A stretch of 32,462 bases of DNA from an uncultured Bacilli bacterium (GCA_934096815.1 CAKOMY010000012.1:1-32462), one strand, 5' to 3'; shown: positions 1-8,261, counted from the first letter of the stretch. Program-made: numbers and translations. Notes: generated by a model not told the origin, from the sequence alone.

Positions 1-251
1 TATATATTATATTCATCTAATTTAGCCTGCAACTTATTAAGATTATTAATTGCATTAGTATAATCACTAGTTAGAAAGCCGTCAAAACTCTGCTTTTTTG
101 ATATTTTAACATTATTACTATTATTTAATTTAATACTATCTAATTTTTCATTTAATTGACTTACATCAAAACCAATACTTTTTATTTCCTTAATCTTATT
201 TTCGATTTCTATTAATAATGCTTTATAATTAAGTGCTACGTCGGTATTCAT
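1..251 (-). CDS. Hypothetical coiled-coil protein, 3' end outside the window
   Basis: An open frame of 83 codons runs from an ATG at 251 to the window edge without a stop, so the C-terminus is missing. A clear SD (AGGGGGAA) lies about six bases upstream of the ATG. The protein begins MNTDVALNYKALLIEIENK and is rich in Lys, Asn, Leu and Ile with heptad-like spacing, suggesting helices or a coiled coil. I see no membrane segment or catalytic motif in the visible part. A promoter lies just upstream, so it appears to be transcribed separately from priA. I do not recognise the family; calling it a gene is fairly safe, its function is unknown. Confidence 0.7.
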   Translation of the reverse strand, partial: MNTDVALNYKALLIEIENKIKEIKSIGFDVSQLNEKLDSIKLNNSNNVKISKKQSFDGFLTSDYTNAINNLNKLQAKLDEYNI

Positions 252-280
252 AAAATTATTCCCCCTATAAATTAAGATAT

Positions 281-309
281 ATACTACCATACTTTTAATG
301 AAAAAGCAA
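281..309 (-). promoter_or_regulatory. Promoter of the partial gene 1-251
   Basis: On the minus strand TTGCTT is followed by a 17-base spacer and TAGTAT, about 30 bases ahead of the start codon. The sequence around the -35 (295-318) is nearly the same 24-mer as at the tagD promoter (8881-8904). Confidence 0.55.
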
Positions 310-331
310 ACATTTTTTTGATTTTATAATA

Positions 332-363
332 TATAAAAACACAAAAGAAAATCTAATGTGTTT
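332..363 (-). terminator. Probable terminator downstream of priA
   Basis: On the minus strand, 60 bases after the priA stop, AAACACA and TGTGTTT form a 7-bp stem with a 13-base loop, followed by a short T-rich run. The stem is AT-rich and the tail is interrupted, so this is a moderate call. Confidence 0.45.
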
Positions 364-423
364 AAATTATAAAATATAACATATTACGACCTATTTTACC
401 TATCCTAAAATAACAATAACTGT

Positions 424-2601
424 TTACGCCCTGGTTGGATTATTGTCTATTTCAATATTTACTTTACTATTTAATCTATAAACATCATCTAAATATTTTA
501 AATGTTCTTTAACTAAATTATAATCTTTATATTTTAATATTATTTGAAATCTATAAACATTATTTATTTTAAACATGGCGGCAGTTGTTGGTCCTAAAAT
601 TATAACATTATTAAGTTTTTTATCTAGATAACTTTTAACTTTAGATATTTCTTTGGATGCTTCATTATAATCTTTAGATGCAATTAAAATTTTAGTTATA
701 TAAAAATATGGTGGATATTTAAGAATTTTTCTAATATTCATTTCATAATTATAAAGAGACTCGTAATCGTTATTTTTAGCATATTCTATTATTTTATTAT
801 CACTATTAAAAGTTTGAATTACGGCATCTGATTTATCACTTGCTCTTCCAGCTCTACCAATTGTTTGCGTAATAAGTTCAAATGTGTTTTCTCCACTTCT
901 AAAATCAGGAATATTTAAAGAATCATCTGCGTTAATTATGGCTGCTAATGTTACTTTAGGAAAATCAAACCCTTTACTAATCATTTGAGTACCAACAATT
1001 ATGCTTACATCTTCATTTTCAATTCTAGATATAATTTCATCTTGACTGCCTTTTTTGCTAGTGGTATCAGCATCCATTCTAACTGTTTTAACATTATATC
1101 TTTTATTAATTTCTTCTTCTAACTTTTCAGTACCAAGTCCAAAATTAGTTAATGATTTTTCCATGCAACTTGGGCAGGTATCGGGATTATTAATAGTATA
1201 TCCACAATAATGGCATCTTAAATTATTACTTGTTTTATGATAAGTTAAAGATATTTCACAATGAGGACATTTAAAGGTGTATCCGCAATTTTTACAATTA
1301 ACAATAGTTGAAAAACCTCTTCGATTAAGCATTAATAAAACTTGTTCATTTGCTTCTAGTTTCTCCCTTATTTTTTGATCTAAATAATCACTTATAATCA
1401 TATTTCTTTTTTTATATTCTTCTTGCATATCAACTATTTTAGTAGTAGGCATTATACTTTTTCCAATTCGTTTTGTTAAAGATAGTAAAGTATAAACACC
1501 TTTTTTAGCCCTAGCCATTGTTTCAAGTGAAGGTGTTGCAGAACCAAGAACAACTGGACAATTGTGATATTTACTTCTTAAAAGAGCAATATCTCTAGCA
1601 TGATATCTAGGATTACTATCTTGTTTATAGTTACTACTTTGTTCTTCATCTAATATGATAATTCCAATTTTTTCAAAAGGAACAAATATAGCACTTCTAG
1701 TTCCAACAACAATATGAACATCTCCATTTAAAATTTTATGATATTCATCATATTTTTCACCATCGGATAAAGCACTATGAAAAATAGCAACATCACTACC
1801 AAATCTTGAATAAAATCTGGAAACTATTTGATGAGTTAAACTAATTTCCGGAACAAGAAGTATTGCACATTTGCCTGTTTTAACTACTTTTTCAATTAAC
1901 TCCATATATACTTCGGTTTTGCCTGAACCAGTTACCCCATGAAGTAAAAACGTCTCACTTTTATTAAAGCTTTCCTCTACTTTATCTACGGCTTCTTTTT
2001 GTTCTAAAGTTAGTTCTTTTTTCTTAAAACTATTATTATCAATATTTATACGATATTTATTAACTTTATTTATTTTAATAATATTTTCATAAGTTAATTT
2101 TTTAACTATATCTAAACTATATTTTTTTTTTAAGATTTTTTCATTATTTAAAAGTCTATTAAGTAATTCAATTTGTTTAGTACTTCTTTTATTATTTTTA
2201 ATATAATTAATAGCGGTATCTTTATTTATTAATTCTAAATATTCATCATATTTTTGATAACTACTTTTAATTGTTTTTATTTTCATAGAAGATGGAAGCA
2301 TTGCTTGATATGCTTGAATAAGAGAACAAAGGGTTAATTCTTTTAATGTTTTACCAAGATCTAATAACTCTTTATTTAAGCAAAAGTATTCATCTGTAAT
2401 ACTTGCTATTTCTTTTAAATTATTATTGTTATTACAATCATTAGTTATTTCTAAGACAAATCCATTAATTAAGGTATTTCTAAAAGGAACTTTTACTTTC
2501 ATTCCAACTTTTAAATTATCTTTTAAAATATCAGGAATAATATAAGTAAATGTTTGATCTAGGGCTTTAGCACCATATTCAACTAAAATATTAGCATACA
2601 T
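424..2601 (-). CDS. priA: Primosomal protein N' (replication restart helicase PriA)
   Basis: PriA binds stalled or D-loop forks and reloads the replicative helicase. The 725-residue length is typical. The N-terminal DNA-binding region is followed by Walker A GVTGSGKT at 222-229, motif II at 318-321, and the helicase motif GSATPS near 353. The zinc domain has all eight cysteines (436, 439, 445, 448, 463, 466, 476, 479), and the C-terminal helicase lobe ends in TIGRAGR. The ATG at 2601 has the SD GAAGG about nine bases upstream. The odd point is motif II: it reads DEEQ, where PriA proteins normally have DEEH. All other motifs are intact, so this looks like a working enzyme with a variant motif and not a relic. 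It is monocistronic here, between its own promoter and a terminator. Confidence 0.96.
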   Translation of the reverse strand: MYANILVEYGAKALDQTFTYIIPDILKDNLKVGMKVKVPFRNTLINGFVLEITNDCNNNNNLKEIASITDEYFCLNKELLDLGKTLKELTLCSLIQAYQAMLPSSMKIKTIKSSYQKYDEYLELINKDTAINYIKNNKRSTKQIELLNRLLNNEKILKKKYSLDIVKKLTYENIIKINKVNKYRINIDNNSFKKKELTLEQKEAVDKVEESFNKSETFLLHGVTGSGKTEVYMELIEKVVKTGKCAILLVPEISLTHQIVSRFYSRFGSDVAIFHSALSDGEKYDEYHKILNGDVHIVVGTRSAIFVPFEKIGIIILDEEQSSNYKQDSNPRYHARDIALLRSKYHNCPVVLGSATPSLETMARAKKGVYTLLSLTKRIGKSIMPTTKIVDMQEEYKKRNMIISDYLDQKIREKLEANEQVLLMLNRRGFSTIVNCKNCGYTFKCPHCEISLTYHKTSNNLRCHYCGYTINNPDTCPSCMEKSLTNFGLGTEKLEEEINKRYNVKTVRMDADTTSKKGSQDEIISRIENEDVSIIVGTQMISKGFDFPKVTLAAIINADDSLNIPDFRSGENTFELITQTIGRAGRASDKSDAVIQTFNSDNKIIEYAKNNDYESLYNYEMNIRKILKYPPYFYITKILIASKDYNEASKEISKVKSYLDKKLNNVIILGPTTAAMFKINNVYRFQIILKYKDYNLVKEHLKYLDDVYRLNSKVNIEIDNNPTRA

Positions 2602-2630
2602 AATAAATACCTTCTTTCTAACTAATTAAT

Positions 2631-2639
2631 ATTATAGCA
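2631..2639 (-). promoter_or_regulatory. Extended -10 promoter of priA
   Basis: Minus strand TGC directly followed by TATAAT, about 30 bases before the priA ATG. No convincing -35 is visible at 17 bases. The region just upstream is the terminator hairpin of the preceding gene, so promoter and terminator are packed together. Confidence 0.55.
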
Positions 2640-2640
2640 A

Positions 2641-2680
2641 ATAAAAACATAAATAGTTTAATTAATTCTATCTATGTTTT
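2641..2680 (-). terminator. Terminator overlapping the stop codon of the 2668-3201 gene
   Basis: Arms at 2668-2680 and 2644-2656 form a 13-bp stem with one G-U pair and an 11-base loop on the minus strand, followed by a T-rich tail. The stop codon TAG lies inside the stem. Confidence 0.6.
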
Positions 2681-3201
2681 AAATTTGAATTATTACCCAT
2701 AGTGTATGTTTTAGGTTTTGATTCTCTAACTTCAGTTTGTTCATTAATTTCATCTAGTGTTTCGCCTATTTTATCATTTCCATATAATTCTTGAAATTTT
2801 ATAAACATTTGTTTTTGTTCTTCTAGTCTAGCAATCATTTCTTCAGGAGTCATTTCATAATAATCAATTTTCTCTTCAGTTAATATTTCATTCTCACAAT
2901 CATTATTTAAATTGTTTGAAATTGGTTTATAAATTTTACCTTCTTCTAAAAATTCTCCTTCAACATATTCATATATTTTATCTCCCAAACAAATAATTAT
3001 AATTGCAGCTAAAATATTTAAAATCGGTATAGAACATTTAAAAACTGTAGATATAAAATTTGCAACTTTTTCTGAAAAAGATTTCTTTACTTTTACAAAT
3101 TTGTATCCTTCTCTTTCTAACTTATTTGCAATAGCTACAGAAAATATTAGTAATGTAGCCCAACTTATAGCAGTTGTTCCTAAATAAATATTTAATAACA
3201 T
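2668..3201 (-). CDS. Small membrane protein of unknown function
   Basis: A longer open frame exists upstream, but the ATG at 3201 has a strong SD (AAGGGGGAA, seven bases away) and sits just behind a near-consensus promoter, so I start it here (177 residues, beginning MLLNIYLGTTAISW). Two hydrophobic segments are visible, roughly residues 3-24 and 46-67, separated by a basic loop (KVKKSFSEK). The remainder is an acidic, Glu-rich, probably cytoplasmic tail with helical character. There is no signal-peptidase motif and no family I recognise. It has its own promoter and terminator, so it is likely a stand-alone unit. Confidence 0.75.
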   Translation of the reverse strand: MLLNIYLGTTAISWATLLIFSVAIANKLEREGYKFVKVKKSFSEKVANFISTVFKCSIPILNILAAIIIICLGDKIYEYVEGEFLEEGKIYKPISNNLNNDCENEILTEEKIDYYEMTPEEMIARLEEQKQMFIKFQELYGNDKIGETLDEINEQTEVRESKPKTYTMGNNSNLKHR

Positions 3202-3228
3202 AATATATTCCCCCTTAAAACTGATTGT

Positions 3229-3257
3229 ATTATAGCATGTTTTTATATAAAAGTAAA
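3229..3257 (-). promoter_or_regulatory. Promoter of the 2668-3201 membrane protein
   Basis: Minus strand TTTACT, 17-base spacer ending in TGC, then TATAAT, an extended -10 promoter. It lies about 27 bases upstream of the chosen ATG and inside the longer alternative reading frame, which supports the downstream start. Confidence 0.75.
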
Positions 3258-3449
3258 CTTTTTGTGTATTTAATTTTTCATATTTAATTCTTCCCCGCAA
3301 TTTTTAAATAAGCACTAATAGTATCCAGTGAATATATAAACCTAATAAGAACAACAAGTAATTTGGGTATATCTTTATTAAACATATTTATAGAAGTACC
3401 AAAGAAAGTTTTTTTAATACGTACGAAAATTTAAAAAGAAAAACAAAAA

Positions 3450-3920
3450 ATGTTTAAAGTTATCGAAGATAATATTAAAGGTAGATAAAGATTTCTGAGA
3501 TTCCTTTAATAGAAGATAGAGCATTTAAGTATATTTGTCTTGTTTATCCTAAAGTTATTATTAAGTTTTATCGGGTGTATGTAACATCGGTGAAAATTTA
3601 ATTGAATCAGCTTATTTTGTAGATACTTCAATACCTGATTTAAAGTTTAATGATAAAAAAATTGATGCGTAGATTTATATGTTTAGATTTATATTAAGTA
3701 AACAAAAAACTGGAAACGAATTAAAAAGTGTTAAGTTATCACAAGTAAACTTTGATTTATATTCAGAAAAGTTTATGATAATCCGTATAATGAGAATATA
3801 AGTAATTGGAATATGAGATTCATGAAAATCTTAACATAAAAAAATATAAAATATCCTGAAGAACTAGCAGGTGAAAGTCAAGATTTAAAGGAGGTTGCGA
3901 GACGTATGAAGAAATATTAA
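3450..3920 (+). pseudogene. Decayed gene, possibly an Rpn/PD-(D/E)XK nuclease-family relic
   Basis: The 723 bases between 3301 and 4023 hold no intact gene, but coding-like pieces appear in shifting plus-strand frames. An ATG at 3450 opens a short piece. Later pieces read ESAYFVDTSIPDLKFNDKK, then (after a stop) MFRFILSKQKTGNELKSVK and SQVNFDLYSEKF. After a frame change they read NPYNENISNWNMRFMKILT, and finally YPEELAGESQDLKEVARRM up to a TAA at 3918-3920. Several stops and at least two frameshifts break it. The order of pieces loosely resembles Rpn-type recombination-promoting nucleases, but I see no intact catalytic motif. The family guess is weak; the decay is well supported. Confidence 0.5.
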
Positions 3921-3957
3921 AGCTGTAAAGCAACCAATAATATTTCTTTTATTTTTA
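3909..3957 (+). terminator. Terminator at the end of the decayed gene
   Basis: A perfect 11-bp inverted repeat (AAGAAATATTA at 3909-3919 and its complement at 3938-3948) spans the relic stop codon and is followed by TTATTTTT on the plus strand. An intact terminator behind a broken frame supports a formerly functional plus-strand gene. Confidence 0.55.
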
Positions 3958-3982
3958 CCAATTATTTCCACTAGATATATAC

Positions 3983-3994
3983 AAACAATTGTTT
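3983..3994. promoter_or_regulatory. Palindrome upstream of uvrX, possible SOS-type operator
   Basis: AAACAATTGTTT is a perfect 12-base palindrome about 30 bases upstream of the uvrX start. Its half-site spacing (AAAC-4-GTTT) matches that of Gram-positive LexA boxes (GAAC-4-GTTC), but the outer bases differ. The promoter hexamers around it are not clear. Confidence 0.35.
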
Positions 3995-4023
3995 TAATAT
4001 ATTCTCGTAAGGAGAAATGTTTA

Positions 4024-5292
4024 ATGAATAATAATTTATATTCAAATAGAAATATTATTGCAATTGATTTAAAAAGTTTTTTTGCTTCTTGTGAATGTAT
4101 CCAAAGAGGTCTTGATCCATTTACTACTCCTCTAGTTGTTTGTGATCCAACTAGAAATGGCGCTATTACTTTAGCAGTTACGCCTTTTTTAAAAAATTTA
4201 GGTGTTCCATCTAGAGGAAGAGCCTATGATTTGCCTAAAAATATTAAAATATTTAAAGCACCACCTCGTATGAGCTTATATATTCAAAAAAGTCGTGAAG
4301 TTTTAAGCATTTATTTAGAATATGTTGCTAAAGAAGATATTCATGTCTACTCAATTGATGAAGTATTTTTAGATGTTACAGATTATCTTCATATGTACAA
4401 TATTACTGATTATGAACTTGCTCAAACTATTATAAATGACATAAAGAAAAGAACTGGACTTACAACAACTGCTGGAATTGGCCCAAATATATTACTTGCT
4501 AAAATTTCGATGGATATTGAAGCTAAACACGTTCAAAATAACATTGCTAAATGGACTTATGATGATGTTAAAACTAAATTATGGTCTATCACTCCTCTAT
4601 CAAAAATGTGGAGCATTGGTCCCCGTATGGAACGTAATTTAAATAAGTTAGGTCTTTATACAGTAGGAGATATTGCCAAATATGATAAAAATAAATTAAA
4701 AGATAAATATGGTATTATTGGTCTTGAACTATGGGAGCATGCTAATGGGATTGATAACGCTAGAATAAGTGATTTTAACAGTTATATTCCTAAAGAAAAT
4801 TCAATAAGTCATAGTCAAATTTTATTTAAAGATTATAATCAAAATAATATAATCCTTATTATAAGAGAAATGGTAAGTGTTTTAGTTAAAAGGTTAAGAA
4901 CGGCTCATAAACAAACTTCTTCAATTGGCTTAGGAATCGGTTACTCTAAGGAAACTGGTGGTGGTTTTTATCACGTAACTAAGTTAGATACTAGTACTTT
5001 TAAAGAAGATGAAATAGCTGACGTCTGCTTAAACATGTTCGATAAATATTATGAAGAATATATGCCAATTAGAAAAGTTTCAATTTCTTTTGGTAGATTA
5101 TCTGATGATGTCGGAATCCAGCTTAATATATTTGAATCATTCGAAGAAGAGAAAACAATTAAAAATGGTGATATTGTTATAGATGAACTTAATAACAAAT
5201 ATGGTGCTAATATGATTTTGAAAGCATCTAGCTTACTTGAAGATTCTACTATTAGAATGCGTAATGGGAAGATAGGAGGTCACAATGCCTAA
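4024..5292 (+). CDS. uvrX: Y-family DNA polymerase, UvrX/UmuC type
   Basis: Translesion polymerase of the UmuC/DinB superfamily that copies past damaged bases at low fidelity. The catalytic palm is complete: Asp15 in the IDLKSFF motif, and Asp112-Glu113 in YSIDEVFLD. The helix-hairpin-helix stretch follows (SIGPRMERNLNKLGL, near 206-220), then a little-finger domain. The protein ends RMRNGKIGGHNA, a tail typical of the UvrX subgroup of Bacillus and its phages. Its length of 422 residues fits. The ATG at 4024 has the SD AAGGAG nine bases upstream. It overlaps the YolD-like gene by eight bases, the arrangement of the uvrX-yolD and yqjW-yqjX pairs. This is one of the few plus-strand genes here and probably accessory and damage-inducible (inferred). 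Confidence 0.93.
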   Translation: MNNNLYSNRNIIAIDLKSFFASCECIQRGLDPFTTPLVVCDPTRNGAITLAVTPFLKNLGVPSRGRAYDLPKNIKIFKAPPRMSLYIQKSREVLSIYLEYVAKEDIHVYSIDEVFLDVTDYLHMYNITDYELAQTIINDIKKRTGLTTTAGIGPNILLAKISMDIEAKHVQNNIAKWTYDDVKTKLWSITPLSKMWSIGPRMERNLNKLGLYTVGDIAKYDKNKLKDKYGIIGLELWEHANGIDNARISDFNSYIPKENSISHSQILFKDYNQNNIILIIREMVSVLVKRLRTAHKQTSSIGLGIGYSKETGGGFYHVTKLDTSTFKEDEIADVCLNMFDKYYEEYMPIRKVSISFGRLSDDVGIQLNIFESFEEEKTIKNGDIVIDELNNKYGANMILKASSLLEDSTIRMRNGKIGGHNA

Positions 5293-5617
5293 TAGAAACG
5301 CGATTAAATGGGCTCCTTTTAATTCAGTTATTAACGGCAACTATATAATGAGTATGATAGTTAAAGAAAAATCTAGAATAGTTAAACCTACTTTATCAGA
5401 AGAACAAATAAATGAGTTTGAAAATTTAATTAAAGAATCATTAATTAATAAAATACCTTTAGAATTCACTATTTACGATAATGGATATACTAAAAATATA
5501 AAAGGAACCGTTACTAAAATAGACAGTTCCTTAAATAAAATATTTTTAAACTATAATAATCATATCTTCTTTTGTGAAATAATGAATATTAAAAAACTAG
5601 ATTATTTTTTATCGTAA
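5285..5617 (+). CDS. YolD-like protein
   Basis: The N-terminus reads MPNRNAIKWAPFNSV, the IKWxPFxS signature of the YolD-like family. A beta-rich body follows (FTIYDNGYTKNIKGTVTKI). At 110 residues it matches the family. YolD-like proteins are regularly encoded directly downstream of Y-family polymerases and are thought to be their partners; the biochemical role is not settled. The start lies inside the end of uvrX with the SD AGGAGGT six bases upstream, so the two are translationally coupled. The 3' end runs 16 bases into the oppositely oriented ttcA-like gene, so the two coding regions converge and overlap without a visible terminator. Confidence 0.88.
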   Translation: MPNRNAIKWAPFNSVINGNYIMSMIVKEKSRIVKPTLSEEQINEFENLIKESLINKIPLEFTIYDNGYTKNIKGTVTKIDSSLNKIFLNYNNHIFFCEIMNIKKLDYFLS

Positions 5618-6432
5618 TCATCTAAAAATGAATGATTTACTCCATCTTTGTGCCAAGAAAGTATACAATTCATATTAACATTATCCATTGCTTTAAAAAT
5701 ATTAGCATCAACACTTGGATTAATTTTACGTAAATTTTTAATTAGTTCTTTCATTTCTTTACGTTTACTTGTTCCATCATTTATTAAGGAACAACCTTCC
5801 GTAAAACGACATGCACAATTTATAAAAGTTAATTCGTTATAATTCTTCCAAGCTATAATAGATGCTTCTTTAACTAAATATAGTGGTCTAATTAAATCTA
5901 TTCCTTCATAATTATCAGAATGCAATTTAGGCATCATTGTTTTAATTTCAGCTCCATAAAACATAGATAAAAGGGTTGTTTCAATAACATCATCAAAGTG
6001 ATGTCCTAGCGCAATTTTGTTGCATCCTAACTCTTTAGCATGATTATATAAATATCCTCTACGCATCCTTGCACATAAATAACAAGGACTTTTTGAATCC
6101 ACATTAGCAACTACATCAAAAATATCACTTTCAAACATCTCTAATGGAATATTTAATATTTTAGCGTTATCTAATATAAAATTACGATTATATTCATTAT
6201 AACCAGGATCCATAACAACATAATGAGCATTAAATTTAACGTTGCCATGCCTTTGTAATTCTTGAATACACTTTGCAAGTAAAAATGAATCTTTTCCTCC
6301 ACTAATACAAACCATGACATTATCATTTTCTTCAATTAATTTATAATCAGAAACGGCTTTAACAAATTTAGACCATATTTCTTTACGATATGTTGTTATA
6401 ATGCTTCTTTCTATTTCTTTATACTTCTCCAT
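5602..6432 (-). CDS. TtcA-like tRNA 2-thiolation ATPase (PP-loop)
   Basis: PP-loop ATPase related to TtcA, which thiolates C32 of certain tRNAs. With the start chosen here (276 residues), the PP-loop SGGKDS is at 44-49. A CxxC pair follows at 117 and 120 (SPCYLCARMRRG), then the ALGHHFDD motif. A second cysteine cluster comes near 206-214 (INCACRF, then EGC). In TtcA, cysteines at comparable places hold a [4Fe-4S] cluster. A longer frame starts at 6447, but AGAGG six bases before the ATG at 6432 makes that the better start. The gene overlaps the end of the cysteine desulfurase gene by 14 bases, consistent with the desulfurase supplying sulfur. The exact modified nucleotide is not shown by the sequence. 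Confidence 0.87.
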   Translation of the reverse strand: MEKYKEIERSIITTYRKEIWSKFVKAVSDYKLIEENDNVMVCISGGKDSFLLAKCIQELQRHGNVKFNAHYVVMDPGYNEYNRNFILDNAKILNIPLEMFESDIFDVVANVDSKSPCYLCARMRRGYLYNHAKELGCNKIALGHHFDDVIETTLLSMFYGAEIKTMMPKLHSDNYEGIDLIRPLYLVKEASIIAWKNYNELTFINCACRFTEGCSLINDGTSKRKEMKELIKNLRKINPSVDANIFKAMDNVNMNCILSWHKDGVNHSFLDDYDKK

Positions 6433-7549
6433 TTTTAACCTCTTCATACACTTTATTAAATATATTTATAAATTCATCTATTTCTTCTCTAGTTGTTAAA
6501 TAAGATAAACTAATTCTAATTGATGAACTTGCTCTTCCTCTATCTTTAGTTAGTGCATACACTAGTTTTGAAGGCGTCATTATTGGACAACAACTAGTTT
6601 TACTAGAAACCATTACTCCATTTTGATTTAATTTATCAACAAAAAGAACTGATTTTACTTTCTTAACACTTATATTAATTGTATAAGGCAAGCTATTTGC
6701 AGTACTATTAATAATTACATCTTTATTTTGTTTTAATAAGTTAATTAAATAATCATGAAGTTCCTTAACATATTTATATCTTTCATCTAAATTTTTATAT
6801 GCTTTTTCAGTTGCAACCGCCGTACTCGCAATTAAATTGGTATTAGGAGTCCCACTACGATAAACAGTTGTTGATTTGCCACCTAATATTTGAGGTTTTA
6901 ACTCGATATTTTTTCTTTTTACTAAAATAGAGATTCCCATTAGCCCATAAAATTTATGCGGAGCAATAGTTACTAAATCAGCATTTTGAATATCTATATT
7001 AATTTTACCAATTGCTTGGGATGCGTCAGTATGAAAAACAATATGATCATAATTTTTTAAAACCTTACCAATTTCTTCAATAGGTTGTTTTATTCCAAGC
7101 TCTGAATCGACAGAAGTTACTGATACTAAAATAGTTGTTGGTCTAATCATACTCTTTAAAACATCTATGTCAACTATTCCATCTTTGTTAACGGGAATTA
7201 TTTCTACTTCAAAACCTTCTTCTTGTAAACGTAAACAAGAACTCATTACTGAATTATGTTCAAGACTACTAACTAAAATATGATTTCCAAAATTTTTATA
7301 TCGATAAGATGCACCTAATATCGCTAGATTATTACTTTCAGTAGCACCACTTGTATAAATTATTTCATCAGGATTAACTTTTAAAATATTGGCAATTTTT
7401 TTATTAGCTTCATCAATAACTTTTTTAGCCATTTTTCCCATATCATGATTAGAGTTCGGATTACCATAATAGTTATTTGTAACATTTACATAGCAATCTA
7501 ATACATCTTTATCAACCGGGGTTGCTGAAGCATAATCTAAATATATCAT
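6419..7549 (-). CDS. Cysteine desulfurase, NifS/IscS family
   Basis: PLP enzyme that takes sulfur from cysteine and passes it on as a persulfide. Visible features: TSGATESNN near 66-74, His98 (SSLEHNS), Asp175 and Gln178 (HTDASQAIG), and the PLP lysine Lys199 in APHKFYG. RSGTPN follows at 231-236. The catalytic cysteine loop is unusual: SSKTSCC at 315-321 instead of the common SSGSAC, with two adjacent cysteines (320, 321). Its length of 376 residues is typical. The start has a strong SD (AAGGAGG). It is followed by the overlapping TtcA-like gene, so tRNA thiolation is its likely main job, although Fe-S assembly is possible. Its promoter lies in a 90-bp segment duplicated upstream of the next gene. 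Confidence 0.92.
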   Translation of the reverse strand: MIYLDYASATPVDKDVLDCYVNVTNNYYGNPNSNHDMGKMAKKVIDEANKKIANILKVNPDEIIYTSGATESNNLAILGASYRYKNFGNHILVSSLEHNSVMSSCLRLQEEGFEVEIIPVNKDGIVDIDVLKSMIRPTTILVSVTSVDSELGIKQPIEEIGKVLKNYDHIVFHTDASQAIGKINIDIQNADLVTIAPHKFYGLMGISILVKRKNIELKPQILGGKSTTVYRSGTPNTNLIASTAVATEKAYKNLDERYKYVKELHDYLINLLKQNKDVIINSTANSLPYTINISVKKVKSVLFVDKLNQNGVMVSSKTSCCPIMTPSKLVYALTKDRGRASSSIRISLSYLTTREEIDEFINIFNKVYEEVKNGEV

Positions 7550-7553
7550 AGGC

Positions 7554-7643
7554 CCTCCTTAAATATTTATCTAATTTATTATAGAAAAAAAACAATTAAT
7601 AGTAAATATTAATCATTCTTATTTTCTTGTAAATTACATTTTT
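7554..7643. repeat. 90-bp direct repeat, copy A (end of tagD + promoter + SD)
   Basis: Matches 8262-8351 with three mismatches in 90 bases. On the minus strand it contains the last 11 codons of tagD with the stop, a promoter and the AAGGAGG SD of the cysteine desulfurase gene. The tagD tail here is a detached fragment. Confidence 0.9.
7578..7606 (-). promoter_or_regulatory. Promoter of the nifS-like/ttcA-like pair
   Basis: TTTACT, 17-base spacer, TATAAT on the minus strand, lying in repeat copy A about 29 bases ahead of the desulfurase start. Confidence 0.75.
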
Positions 7644-7695
7644 TACTAGATATAAACTTAAATATTTTGTTCAAAAATAGAATTATACTAATTTT

Positions 7696-8253
7696 TTATG
7701 GTCTATTTATTTTATTACCATGTTTTAAAACTTTTGCTTGTTTTATTTCGTTTTTCTTATCATTCCATACAATATCTTTAAATTCTATACCATACTTAGC
7801 ATAAATATTTTTAACTTCTTCTAAAGTAACATTCTCAGTATACCACTCAAAATATTTATGATAATAAGGACTAAGTTTAAAATATAATTTTCTTCCATAA
7901 ACCGTAAATAAATCAATAGCTTCTATCATCATATCATTATCTTCGACTCTTCTAAAGCCTAGTCGTTCTAAATCTAAGATATTTTCTAATGCTATAACTG
8001 ATTGACAAGAACATGGCTCATAACTTTCTTCTTTTTCAATGAAATCAGTTAAATATGATAAAACTTTAAATCCTTCATTTCTAGACATTCCCTGTGGCAA
8101 CATAAATGGTTTACCAAACCATTCAGTTGAGCCAAGAGATTCACCACGATTAAATCTATAGTGCCAAACAAAACCTAATCTATAAATATTTCCTTTGCCT
8201 ACATAATGATTTCTAAGCTTAGCATTAAATTCAATAATATCAATTAATCCCAT
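7696..8253 (-). CDS. Unknown 185-residue protein between two direct repeats
   Basis: Starts MGLIDIIEFNAKLRNHYVGK with a very strong SD (AAGGAGG, eight bases upstream). It is rich in aromatic residues (YRLGFVWHYRF, YYHKYFEWY) and has one cysteine pair (PCSCQS near 81-86). No signal peptide, membrane segment or motif that I can assign. Codon use and base composition look like the neighbours. The gene is bracketed by 90-bp direct repeats, and its own promoter and SD come from the upstream copy, so it appears to have been inserted between tagD and the cysteine desulfurase gene, or to have arisen with that duplication. It is a real gene by start context and length, but of unknown function. Confidence 0.8.
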   Translation of the reverse strand: MGLIDIIEFNAKLRNHYVGKGNIYRLGFVWHYRFNRGESLGSTEWFGKPFMLPQGMSRNEGFKVLSYLTDFIEKEESYEPCSCQSVIALENILDLERLGFRRVEDNDMMIEAIDLFTVYGRKLYFKLSPYYHKYFEWYTENVTLEEVKNIYAKYGIEFKDIVWNDKKNEIKQAKVLKHGNKINRP

Positions 8254-8261
8254 ATATTTTT

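Noticed and set aside
2668..3300. Longer 210-residue form of the membrane protein
   Set aside because: The extra 33 residues include the promoter and SD of the shorter form, which has a much better start.
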